Shown: positions 33,503 through 43,951 of the stretch, one piece after another
Numbering within the stretch: position 1 is the stretch's first letter
Layout of the letters: the number at the start of each line of letters is the position of its first letter
Assembly: GCA_016858145.1 (NCBI GenBank)
Contig: JAEHOE010000035.1
Location: 682,001 to 746,000, forward strand
Length of the DNA stretch: 64,000 nucleotides
Direction: 5' to 3'
DNA from: Edaphochlamys debaryana
Lineage: Eukaryota; Chlorophyta; Chlorophyceae; Chlamydomonadales
Made by a program: the position numbers and the translations under genes
The notes under the pieces: model-generated
Seen by the model: only the letters and a program-made list of their open reading frames with translations
Databases searched by the model: none
What the model was told of the DNA's origin: nothing

Positions 33503-35262
33503 GGGGTGGGACGAGCGAGGACGGCGGTCTGGCGTGGGGTGACAGAGCCCTGTGTCCACGCCCGGTCGATGGCGTGGGGGTATGGCTGGCCTGGGAGACA
33601 GAGCTTTACATGGGCTGGTGGGGTTGGGTGCGTGGGTTGTAGGTCGTGCGGGCGTCCTGCCGGTATTGGTGCTTTGGTGGTGGAGACCGGTGGGAACACG
33701 CTTAGAAGAGGATGCGCAAGGCAGTGACTTGAGCTGAGTTTGAGCGCGCCAACCAGGAGGTGCTGCCCTACAACGGGCGGGGCGGTCAGGATTACGGTCA
33801 GGGTCGCAGGCGTTCATGCCGTCATGGCACGCCAGCATCATGTGTTTACACGTCGTGTTGCACGGTCGTCTATCATGACAAGGGGCGCGTTTGGGAGCGG
33901 GGTTTGAAGCAAAGCGGAATGCAGCGCGGGGCACGAGTGGGGAGCGGGGTGACGGGGGGATCACGTCCAGGGAGGGGTGGCCACTGGCCAGCTCGGAGAG
34001 CTGTGGTCGGACAAAAGAAAGAGGAGTGTGCTGCGCTTGTCCTGATGGGGCGCTCGCTGTACGGGCGGTGGCGGGGCCTTCGGAATGGCCCCGGACGGTG
34101 CGGGGCGGTACAGGTCATGCGTGTAGCACCGAGGTTGTATCACTATCATCGAAAGGGGCGACGCGCCTTCCAGGCGTTGATCGGTTGCAAAGCGCGGGCG
34201 TGTGTGCTGACCCTGATTATATAGTTGCTAGCCCGAGAAAGTGGAAAGAGCAAGACCCAGGCTGCGCGTAGATGGCGGCTGCTGCCCCGACCCGACATAC
34301 TGAATTAGCTGAAGCGCTGCGCCGCGGCCCAGAGCAAAGTCCAGACGTCCGAAGGCGTAGTCGTGCAGCCGGGCGGGCGTGCGGGCGTGTGTATAGGGCT
34401 GCACTTGTGAGCCGGGAAGTCGTTGGCGTGGTGAATAGCCGGCCGGTTCTAAGTTGGAAGCCCCGCCCCGCCGTGTATGTGCATGCTGACCCTGATTGTA
34501 TGAGTACAAGCGGAAATGTGTGTGTGTGTATGGGGGGGGAAGGGGTCTGTGCTTGCAGGGGCCATGACGCGTAGGGCGGCTGCCAATTCCTTCTTGTATA
34601 TATCTTGAGTCGGGCAACGCGCATTGGAGCATGGGTTTGTGACTTGTTATCTTGCCTTGCAAGCGCGGGTTGGCGTGTGGTGGGGCGTGCGGCTGATTTG
34701 AGTTCAGGAGGGGGCTCGAGCGGGCCCCAGCACGGTGAGAGGGAGGCGGCTGACACGAGATTCTCCAGGTGAAGTTCTCATATGTCCTTAACCAACTTCA
34801 TGTACATATCTTCCCATGGGTGTCGCGCAGTTGTTGCGCGGGTTGCGGCGTACGGGCGGGGGGAGCGTGCGGTGTTCTGCGGGGCCCTTCGGAATGGCCC
34901 GGGATCGGCGGGGCGCTTCTCTGTGTATTGCACTGGGGTTGTACCACTATCATCGAAGGCGCGACGCGGTTTTCAAAGGGGCCGGAAACATTGGCTTGTG
35001 CCGGTGGGCGACGTTGTGTGCGGTTGCGTTGTCTGGGGTTTTGGCGGGGGGGAGATGGGGCGTGCCGTGGAGCCGGATGGGAGCGCCTCGGAGCTGGTTC
35101 GTGCCAGGCTGCATTCCTGCAACTTGTATCTTCGCGGATACACACTATACTGCACCCGCTGAGCCATTCACGCTGCTCCAAGACACGCGCTGCTCACAGA
35201 ATAGCAAAATGCCAAGCGCATCTCGTTGACCTGTCCACAACTTGCACCACGACATAACAAAC
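33503..35262. other. Intergenic with diverged duplicated blocks
   Basis: 1.76 kb without a supported gene. It carries two copies of a ~110-bp block (34059-34170 and 34849-34970) and two copies of a GCTGACCCTGATT(A/G)TAT motif (34206-34222, 34484-34500). Several open frames here look like accidental readings. The promoter of the next gene must lie at the right end. Confidence 0.45.
34059..34970. repeat. Two diverged copies of a ~110-bp block
   Basis: Both copies share TACGGGCGG, CCTTCGGAATGGCCC, GGCGGGGC or GCGGGGCG and the core GTTGTA(T/C)CACTATCATCGAA followed by GCGACGCG. They are at 34059-34170 and 34849-34970, same orientation. Confidence 0.65.
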
Positions 35263-36131
35263 ATGCGCGGCAAGCTAGTGCTCAAGGGCGGGGCTACTTT
35301 GAAGGACTTGCAGGGCGTAGAGAAGAAGAAGAAGAAATCCAAGCCGAAGGAGCTCGCGGAGGGCGAGGAGAAGGCGAATGAGCAGCCGCTGGATCCAACC
35401 AAGCCCAAGCCGGTGCGGGTTCCGGGCTGCGCTTGATGGAAGCGCGACGCGTCTGGTGCGGCACTGCATGACGAAGCACCCCGGGCCCGACGCGCAGATT
35501 GCCGCTACGGCCGTGAACGTCATGAGTGGAAAGAACTATGAGCAGGAGTTTGACCTGGAGACCAAGCGCGTGCAGGTGCGGACGCGAGCTCAAGGGGCGG
35601 GGCAGGCGGGGCGAGGGGGGGGGTAGGCGAGGGGCCCGCGGGGGTGTTGGGTGGGTAAGTCGTTCCGCATGGCCAAAGCCAAAGCACTGGGAAGCGCAAA
35701 CCGGTGATGCGGTGGCTAAGCCTGCCCCCGCACCCCCGCTGAACCACGCCGCGTAGGAGGGCAAGGCGAAGAGCACACCCTGGGGCTGCGGCTACCGTAA
35801 GGCCCCCGAGATTCTGCACGGCTACACCACCAAGGTGACCGGCAAGACAGGTAGGACTGCTACTTAACGCAATGTGCTTTGACTACACGCGGCAACCCAG
35901 GCCGAGCCAGCGGGGTCTCACAGCATTCTGCAGCAACCCACACCCCAACTCCAACGCCTACCAGGCCACAACATGTGTCTGGTAGCTGCCACTCGCTGCC
36001 GCGTGGTTACACCATCCTGGCTACACCATCCTAGTTACATAATCATTAACTTCCCTCTCTGCCTGCCCTTTGCAGCCGAGGAGCGGCTGGACATGCGCGC
36101 AGCCAGCAAGTCGGACAAGTTCTGCAAGTAG
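35263..36131 (+). CDS. Small conserved basic protein of unknown function
   Basis: Exons 35263-35412, 35498-35575, 35757-35850 and 36076-36131 join in frame to 125 residues, stop TAG. ATG 35263 gives MRGKLVLKGGATLKDL, followed by a lysine run (KKKKKSKPK) that could be a nuclear localisation signal. The C-terminal half has SGKNYEQEFDLETKRVQ, TPWGCGYRKAPEILHGY and TAEERLDMRAASKSDKFCK. The ending looks like a conserved eukaryotic motif, but I cannot name the family with confidence. Intron 1 (85 nt) was placed because the protein-like sequence after it continues in another frame. Confidence 0.7.
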
Positions 36132-37601
36132 GGCAGGGGCCGCACGAGAGCCCCGGCAGTGCAGGAGGGGGCAACGGGGTGCGGCCCACCAGCCCGGGGC
36201 GCCCATCTGAGGGCGCCCGCGTGGTTGCCTTCGCGGGGCGAGCCAGCGCATTGTCAAGAGAACACGGCGCATGGATGGGCGGTTGCCTTTCCGCTGTGGC
36301 TGGAAGGTCAGGCGCCTGCACTGCCAGGGAGGCGGCGGCAGGCGGCTGGCAATGCGAAGGACCAGGCGGGCCCCCGGGCCGCTCACGTGGAGGCCTGGAG
36401 CGGGCCTTGGGGCCTCCCAAGCGTGTTGGGGAAGCAGCCGGGGTGCTGCTGAACTAGGCGGATCGCCCGGGGGCCCAACCGTCTGGCCGCAGGAGCGTTG
36501 CCCCGCGCCGCCGTCTGGGGAAGCGGGCGGCCGACGGATTGTGCCGGTATGGGCTTTCAGCAGCTGCATGCCTGGAGGCTGCTGCGCCTGCAGCCCGCCG
36601 CGCCCGGGAGTGCCGGCGCAGGCGGCCAAGCGAGAGCCGCCAGGCTCTTTGAGCCGCTGGACTGACGACGGCGCGGCGGCGCACAGCTGTGTGCGCACTC
36701 AGCGCGGCAGTGCAGCATGAGCGCAGGTCGCAAGGACGCAGCTGGCCGGTTGAATGGATAGGCGGGGCTTGGCGCAGCCGGACCCGACCAGGCCCAACCG
36801 AGCCCAACTCCACCGCGGCCTCGACTGGAGGGGGCCGCGGCGCAGGGGCCATGGGAGTCGGTTGTCGGCTGGGGCCTTGGCGGATGGGCGCCCCGCTCAC
36901 CCGACCACGCCGTGGTGCTGACGCAAGGGGGTGGAGATCCGAGGATACGGCTTGTCGTCATCGAACGTATGGGACAGGTAGCTCTTGAGGGCGCGTGGCC
37001 TGCATGTCGGCAGCTTGGGTCTGAAGGCCGGGCGAGCCTGGCGTGGGCTACCCGAGTCGCTTTGTGTACCGAGCGCCGAACCGACTTGGCAGGAGGACTC
37101 GGCGTGGCTGGCCGCAGAAGGAGCAGCATTGTTTACTTGGGCCGGTGGGCGAGGCCTACTGGCGGGGCTGTGAGGGACTCGCTGACAAGGAGGGTGGTGC
37201 TTCAGAACGTGTCTTCCAGCCATGCGGAGCATTATGTTCGGGGTGTCGTGTCTGGAGTGCAGTACTTTTGTTGCAGAACAGAGAACAATGTTGCCTGAGG
37301 TTTGTGTCTGGGATGCGTGAAGGCAAAGAACAACAATTGCAGAGGGGGCCGCGGGGGCTACGGGCTGAGTTTAGGCACGCGGCATGGCCGGCACTTCCGC
37401 TGAGCTTGTCGATTCTGGCTACGCCTAGGCGCACTGGCTCATATGGGGACTACTGAATATGTTGCAATGCTTAGAAGGGCCAGAAGCGTGACTCGTGCAG
37501 GCCGCCGTACGGGTTCCATCGCGCGAACATAGTCGCGGGCGGCCCCGAGCTTCGGTCCTTTCCCACAAGCCTCCGGCTAGGTCACTCCCTAGACAGCAAG
37601 G
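36132..37601. other. Intergenic upstream of RPL5
   Basis: 1.47 kb between the small basic protein and the RPL5 ATG. Open frames on both strands lack credible splice structure or protein-like patterns. It should contain the RPL5 promoter; no TATA element is obvious. Confidence 0.4.
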
Positions 37602-39757
37602 ATGGGTTACGTCAAGGTCGTCAAGACCTCGGCTTACTTCAGCCGCTTCCAGGTCAAGTACCGCCGGCGGCGTTCGGGCAAGACCGACTACCGCGCTCGC
37701 CTCCGGCTGGTGAAGCAGGACAAGAACAAGTACAACACCCCCAAGTACCGGCTCGTGGTGCGCTTCAGCAACCGCGACGTCACCTGCCAGATTGTGCGCT
37801 CCACCATCAAGGGTGACATCGTCGAGGCTGCCGCCTACGCCCACGAGCTGCCCGAGTATGGCCTCAAGTGCGGCCTGACCAACTACTCGTCGTGCTACTG
37901 CGTCGGCCTGCTGGTGGCCCGCCGCATCCTCACCAAGTTCAAGCTGGACAAGCACTACCCCGGCAACGTCGAGCCCGATGGCGAGGACTACAACGTGGAG
38001 CCCGTGGAGGAGGGCCCCCGCCCCTTCTACTGCCTGCTGGACACCGGCCTGAAGCGCACCAGCACCGGCAGCAAGGTGTTCGCCTGCCTCAAGGTGCGGC
38101 GGCTTCTCGGATTGGGAGTCGCGAAAGCTCGAGAGCAGCTGCATGCTATTGCTTGAGGTTGGATTAGCAAAGTCGCCTAGCGCCAGTGTGCCCGGGACCG
38201 ATCGCTGAGCGCATGCTGCATGCTGCTCGCAGGGCGCCCTGGACGGTGGCCTGGACATCCCCCACAACGAGAAGCGCCTGGTCGGCTACGACCGCTCGGG
38301 CAAGAAGCTGGACGCTGAGGTGATGAAGAAGTACATCTTCGGCGGCCACGTCGCTGAGTACATGGAGGAGATGGAGGAGGAGGAGCCGGAGAAGTACACC
38401 AAGCACTTCTCCAAGTTCCTGGAGGAGGACATCTCCGGCGGCGAGCTGGAGGACCTGTACGCCGAGGTGCGGCGCCAGCCGGGGGCACGGGGGTTGGTGG
38501 AGCGGTTGAGGGCTTGTGTGTGTGGGGGGGTCCTGGGGGCCGGGATCCACGGCCTGCGATCCTAAGTCTGGGCGCGTCCTCCTGCTCTCGCTGGAACCTG
38601 TCCCGCCGCTTGCCTTCGCCTCCGCCCCAGGTAAGCCCGCCTGCTGACATATGCGGCGGAGTGCGGCTGGCGGGAGTGTGTGTCGAATGGAGCGGGAGGG
38701 TGGCGTGGCGTGGCGTGGCGCTGAGGAGTCCTGGACGATTGATTGGCTGATTAGAGGAGCGCGGCCCTTGGTGTTTCTCGCGGCATCCCACCGGAATGCG
38801 CGCGCCGGCTCGTCGCTGTGCCCCCACTCTGGGCGGCGCGAGCTGTGCGTTGCGTGGGGGCAGCTCCTGCTTGAGGGCCCTTCGGGGTCCCAGTGGGTTT
38901 GGTCTGCCCCGCCCCTGAGTGGGCTGCGCCTCTGCCTTTGTTGCGAGGCGCGCCCGGACGGGGGTTCGACGTTACGGCCTGTCAGCCCCTGGCATAAGCA
39001 CCCGATCCCAGACGACCTCGGAAGTGTGGCCAGGGGGCCCGACTAGTACCGCGCCCGGCCCGTAAGGGACGGCCGGGAACCCCGGGTGCTGTACCGTACT
39101 GTTTCGGTGTTTTGGGTGGTGCCGTGGGGCCTGGGGTCGTCCTCGGTTACAGGCCCGTCCGTTTGTGTTGTGCGGTGGTTTGGGCTTGTGGGGCGTGCAC
39201 GTGCTGCAAATGTCAGGCAGACACTGGATGCTAGCGCGTTAGGCCCCACTACTATTGGCCCAGTTACTGCTCGCAACTCGTCCACCCCGCGTGGAGCCTA
39301 GCCCGCCACGACCGTTGCCAACCTGGCCCTCGCCTCGGGCCCCTATCGGCCCCCTCTCGCCCCCTCGGCCCCGTGCTGCCCCCTCCCCGCTCCTCCGTCC
39401 CCAGGTGCACAAGAACATCCGCGAGAACCCCGTGCGCGCCAAGAAGCCCCGCACCAAGCCCGCCAAGGTGGAGCGCTGGCACCCGGTCAAGCTGACCCTG
39501 GAGCAGCGCCGCGAGGCCCTCAAGCAGAAGCTGGCGGCCATGCAGGTGGGCAAGAGGGTCGCGGTTGAGGGAGGGCAGCGGCGGGCGGGGGCCGTGATGG
39601 GCATGTGGGTCGGGCGCTCCGCATGCACCCATGGAGGGTAGGCGGCAGGATGCGGCCTGCCGTGCATGTGGGTCGGGCAAGCTGCAAGTGAGAAGCCCCC
39701 CTGACATCTTCTTCTGCCGCTGCTGTCCCTGCCTTACAACAGGACGACGACGAGTAA
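37602..39757 (+). CDS. RPL5: 60S ribosomal protein L5 (uL18)
   Basis: Exons 37602-38093, 38233-38466, 39405-39545 and 39743-39757 give 293 residues, close to the usual 295-300. The protein starts [20 protein letters not shown] and contains [32 protein letters not shown] and the C-terminal basic segment of eukaryotic L5, ending DDDE. L5 binds 5S rRNA and, with L11, carries it into the 60S subunit. Intron 2 is 938 nt; the last exon codes only the final four residues. The start is the first ATG and matches the family N-terminus. Codon use is strongly biased to C/G at third positions, as expected for a highly expressed gene. Confidence 0.97.
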
Positions 39758-40543
39758 GCGCGTCGCCCCCGTGGCGTCGCGGCTGCTCGGCCGCCGGACC
39801 TGCTCCTCGCTGGACCTCTCTGCCCGGCCCTGGGCTTCGTCGCTCTGTGGCGGGGGCCCCTTGCTGGGTTCTGCGCTGCTTGCGGCGGGCCCCTGCGCCG
39901 ATACATGGCTGCTGCCGCCGCGAGGTGGCGGCGGCTGGGCGGTGTTGATGTGGGTCGGAGGCTGCCGAGGCGGGTGGGACAGGCGCACAACCCTCTCGAT
40001 CTCCTCCTGGGTTCCCCTCACTCCTCGCTTGGGTGGTGGGATCGGGTCCTTGGATCTGTAACGCGGAGGTGTCGAATTACCGAGCAGTGTCGTGAAGTCC
40101 CCTTGCGCGTTGCGCAGTCAAAAAGCAGCAGAGCAGTGCGGCATCAGCTAAACAGAGACCAGTGTCCGCGAATGAAGAAGCCTGGGGATCTGTGCTCGCA
40201 GGGGCCGTCCAGCGAGGGCAGTTCGCGTTTCGTTCGGTCGTCAGGGAAGACGGGGTCGTCTTGGGGGCCCTGTACTTTCTGCCGCCTGTGGGAGTTAGCC
40301 ATATACAGCAACTTCAGTGCAGTCCAGCCCGGCAGAGGCCTGGTTGCGTCAGCCTCCGTGGAAGCAGCAGAGCGCTGCCAAAGCGTTCAGCACAAGGTCG
40401 AGCCGGCAGTCCGGGCCTGAGAGTGGGACGGCTGGGAGCGGGGCTCGGCGGGGCGGGGCGCTGGGGGCACGGCGGGCACGGCGTCGTGGGCAGGTAGCCA
40501 AACCCATCTGCACTACAAGTTCAGTACTAGACAGGCGCTTCCT
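39758..40543. other. Intergenic, RPL5 3' UTR and downstream
   Basis: Contains the RPL5 3' UTR with a TGTAA signal at 40057-40061, then about 480 nt up to the decayed ankyrin-family copy. No supported exon. Confidence 0.45.
40057..40061 (+). terminator. TGTAA polyadenylation signal for RPL5
   Basis: TGTAA, 300 nt after the RPL5 stop codon, fits the chlorophycean polyadenylation signal and a normal 3' UTR length. Confidence 0.6.
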
Positions 40544-42521
40544 ATGGCGACGCACCAACAGGGCAGCAAGGCAGCTGAGCATCCCGAGCACATTCCCGAT
40601 TTTTGGCTCCCAGGGATTGCAGCCCGCGTAGCCAGCCACCTGCCTCGCAACTTTGTCGCATCTACGCTCCGCATCCTGGACAAGGCCAGCGCTGAGCAGT
40701 TCTGCGACATCAGCGAGGTGCAGCTGTCGCAGCCAGTTCCGCATGGGGCCTTCGCGGAGCACTGGCTTGCTCCCGAGGCCTGCAGGAGCATCAACCTGGA
40801 GCAGCGGCGGCACCTGATGGCCCTGGTCGCGGCCAGCGGCGATGTCGGCAACCTGAAGATCGTCATGCAGGTGTGGCCGGGTGCACCCTGGTGGATGAAG
40901 GACCCCGCAGCTCCGATGATCCTAGCACGGATATTGTCGACGCCGCGGCCGGTGCTGGAGCTCTGGGCTGTTGCCAGCTAATAGCTGAGACGCGTGGAGG
41001 CTTGTCGGCTCACCAGCTCCTGTTCGGCGCCGCCAGGGGGGGCCACCGCGCCGTGTGCGAGTGGTGCCTTGCGAACGGTGCAACGCGGATCTGGTACTTC
41101 GTGTATGAGGCCTACCACGGCGGACACCCGGAGCTGATGGAGCTGCTGAAGCCCGACGGCCAGCCTAACGTGGAAGAAAGCTGCGACCTAATCAAAGGGG
41201 CGGCGGGAGGCTGTGACCTTGCCGCCCTGCAGGACGTGTGGGCGTTTGTGGGCGAGCGGCTGTTCGCTGGCGATGACAATGACAATGAAAACGATGAAGC
41301 TTACTGGAACCGCGAAGAGCTGTACGGGTCCAGGGCCCTCGCCGCCGCCGTGGGCAGCCCCACCCCGGACTGGCAGGCCAAGGCCGAGTTCCTGCTCGGC
41401 AAGGGCCTGCCCTTCAACGCTTTCACCGCGGCGACGACCTTCCAGCTGCCCCAAGACCGGGTCGTGGAGCGGCTCGAGTGGCTGAGGGCTAGGGGCTGCT
41501 CGGCCCAGGAGCTATACCCTGCATGCGCCATCGATGCAGGGAACACGGCGGCTGTCGAATGGCTGCTGGCCGCTGGGGCGTTCGGACCTAAGGAGAAGCA
41601 CCGCCAGGTGGAACTGCGTGTGCCGTGCCTGCCGCTCGAGATGATTCAGGTCCTGCTAGCAGAGCAATGTCTCAAGCCGGCAGACGCATTGGCGGCCTCG
41701 CTTGGGGCCGGCGCCAAGGGCCTGCCGCTGCTGCCCTGGCTAGTGGAGGAGTTCGGGCCGGGGGTGCTGGACCCTTCGGGCCAACCCTTTGGAGGGGCGG
41801 CGTGGGCGGGCTGTGTTGAGGCGATGGAGTTCCTACGCTCCCACGGCTTGACCTTCAGCGAGTCGAGCTGGGCTCACGCCGCAGTGTCGGGCTCGGAGGA
41901 GGCCTTGGAGTGGCTGAACGCGATGGGATGCCCACAGCCGGTGAGCTGTCTGCCGCTGGGGAGGGAGGCTTGGCCACCTTGTGCGCTGGGCGGGGAGCTT
42001 GCATGCCCAAGCATGCCTGGCTTGAGACAGCGCTCCCCCTGCGTGTTTCCCTCAGTCCCTGATCGCCTACCCACCCTCTCATCCGGTCTGCCTGCCTTTC
42101 CTCGCCCATAGGTGGACGGCGGCCCCTACAGCACTCGGCCGAGAACGGGGACGCCCGCACGCTGAGGGTGCTGCGGCGCCTGGGGCTGTGCTGGGGAGGG
42201 GCGGCAGGAGGGGGCCGCGCAATTGCGGCCGCCATCAGCAGTGCAATGGACCTGGGCACGATCCGCTGGATGGTGGCCGAGGGCTGCCCCGTGGACTGGT
42301 CAGAGGCAAAGCGGGCGATGGAGGAGCGGCTCGTATTGAGGTTTCCTCTGGCAGCAGAGGTGCAGGCGTGGGTCGAGCAGGGCGCTTCCCGGCGGGGGCG
42401 CTGCTGCCTGAAGCTGAGGGCGCGGAAGGCTCCCGAGGGCTGCACCTGGCAGCAGCTGATGGGCGTGAGTTGGGGAAAGAGGCAGAGGCGCGGAGGCAAG
42501 AAGCGGGCGGGCAGCGGCTGA
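40544..42521 (+). pseudogene. Decayed F-box-like/ankyrin family paralogue
   Basis: Clear paralogue of the minus-strand gene at 22598-24934. ATG 40544 starts MATHQQGSKAAEHPEHIPDF, followed by the family signature (LPGIAARVASHLPRNFVAST, VQLSQPVPHGAFAEHWLAP). Near 40871-40874 the frame breaks: an extra GT (CAGGTGTGG) puts the rest in another frame (AGCTLVDEGPRSSDD...DAAAGAGALGCC). The frame then stays open to 41940, where GTGAGC matches the paralogue's intron 2 donor. After the acceptor (exon from 42112) DGGPY is followed by a one-base loss near 42127-42130 before SAENGDARTLRVLRRLG. The tail ends at TGA 42519-42521. Two independent breaks argue for a pseudogene, though assembly errors cannot be excluded. 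Intron 1 of the paralogue is precisely absent. Confidence 0.75.
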
Positions 42522-43951
42522 CGTGACGCGGATGGACCGGGGAGGGGTTGAGCAGAGCTGGGTTGTGTGCTTCTTATGTGCGTGGCATGCGTCGGGCTGT
42601 GCGCTTGGGCTGCGCGTGTGGGGATGATGGATGATGGATAGTGAGGGCTGCAAGCATTCTGGGAATGGGTGCTGGGGGCGTTCCTCAACTTTGGCCTGCG
42701 ACAGGTCCCGTTTGTGGGTTGGGCGGAGGCCAGCAACCACGGCCTGAAGCCAAGGGGTCCGCGAGTCTGGAGGGGGAAAGGAGACACGGGAGACGAGTTA
42801 CGCGAAAAGGCAGGCCAGCAAATGCAACAAGTGCACTGGTCGGCGACTATCCGCAGCCCTGCTCTTGCGAGCCTAATGCGGCGTTACCTTACCAGGCGGC
42901 AAGTCGAAGCCTTCCAAAACCGCCAGTCTGGAGGGGGGTTCGGCCAGGTGGCTGGCAAGATGACCGGGGGTCGGAGGCAGCAGGGGGCATGGAAATAGGT
43001 GTATAGATGCAAACTCGACCAGTCTGCGACGTGGGCGGGAGGCAGCGATGCTATCTTCCGTTGGCAGAAGTGAGGAGGGCCGGCACTTTTAGGCCCTGGC
43101 CAGTGGCAAAAGTGCGAAAGCGGGCAGCACTTTGCAGCCTCCGGCAGCCCTAAAAGTGCCGGCGCGCCTGCCGTGCAGGACACTAACCCAGCTTTCGGGC
43201 TCCTAACCTCCCTGCCTCTCCCTTACTGGCAGCCCTGCCGGGCCTTTCCGGGTTTCGGACCCCCCCCCCCTCCCCCTAACTGACACTCCTGCCATCCAGC
43301 CGTGTGCACTGCACGCCCACGACGGGGCGAAAAAGTGAAGGCGCGGACAGCACTTCGGGCGTTCACAGCAGTAGAAAGTGAAGCCATCTCTGCACTTTCT
43401 TGAAGTTTAGCCCAGGAATGTGCCACCGGCTTCACTTTGGCGTCACTCTGTCACTTTGATAGCAACACTGGCGGGAGGCCTCTTTGATGTGCTGACATGG
43501 CGGTCGGCTGGGGCATGGGAGTTCAGGTACCCCAGTGTGGCTTCGTGTCCCGTTGCTCAGTTGGCTCTTTTGTGGCTCCAGTCATCTACCAGCTTGCCTA
43601 TCTGAGCACCACGAGCGCATAGGACCAAACTGGGGCAGCGGGGATGCGGAGCCAGGTATGGGGCAGAGCGGGACACGGCGAGGGCGGAAGGTGTGTGCTT
43701 GCAGGGGCCGGGGGTAGGGCGGAGGGCATGTGCCACGCCGCAGATATTTGATTTGATGCAAGGAGGCAAAATGCGCGAACTGTAAACAAACATTGTTCTA
43801 CGTCGATATCACATAGCACTTCTGCGTCCGCTGCGGAAGTGCAGGTGCACTGCCGACATTCAACTTGCTGCTTTGCCCAGAGCAAGCTCGTTGCTATCTC
43901 TTTTACGACCATAGTGACAAGCATATATCGATAGAGAGCCTGGCATCGCGC
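42522..43951. other. Intergenic with nested inverted repeats
   Basis: 1.43 kb without a supported gene. The interval 43060-43460 is dense in AAAGTG/CACTTT words and holds a perfect 15-bp inverted repeat. The promoter of the glycine-rich gene lies at the right end. Confidence 0.45.
43079..43163. repeat. Perfect 15-bp inverted repeat with inner hairpin
   Basis: GCCGGCACTTTTAGG (43079-43093) pairs with CCTAAAAGTGCCGGC (43149-43163) around a 55-nt loop. Inside, GCAAAAGTGC and GCACTTTGC form a second near-inverted repeat. The transcript could fold into a long hairpin. Confidence 0.85.

Noticed and set aside
38467..39404. snoRNA in the long RPL5 intron
   Set aside because: Ribosomal protein introns often host them, but I could not find a convincing C/D or H/ACA box pair with a stem.
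40871..40908. Tiny intron to explain the frame break in the ankyrin copy
   Set aside because: CAG/GTGTGG to CCCCGCAG would be only ~38 nt and leads straight into an in-frame TGA, so a 2-bp insertion is the simpler reading.
42641..43006. Two overlapping short plus-strand frames after the pseudogene
   Set aside because: No similarity to the ankyrin family or any other; no convincing splice context.
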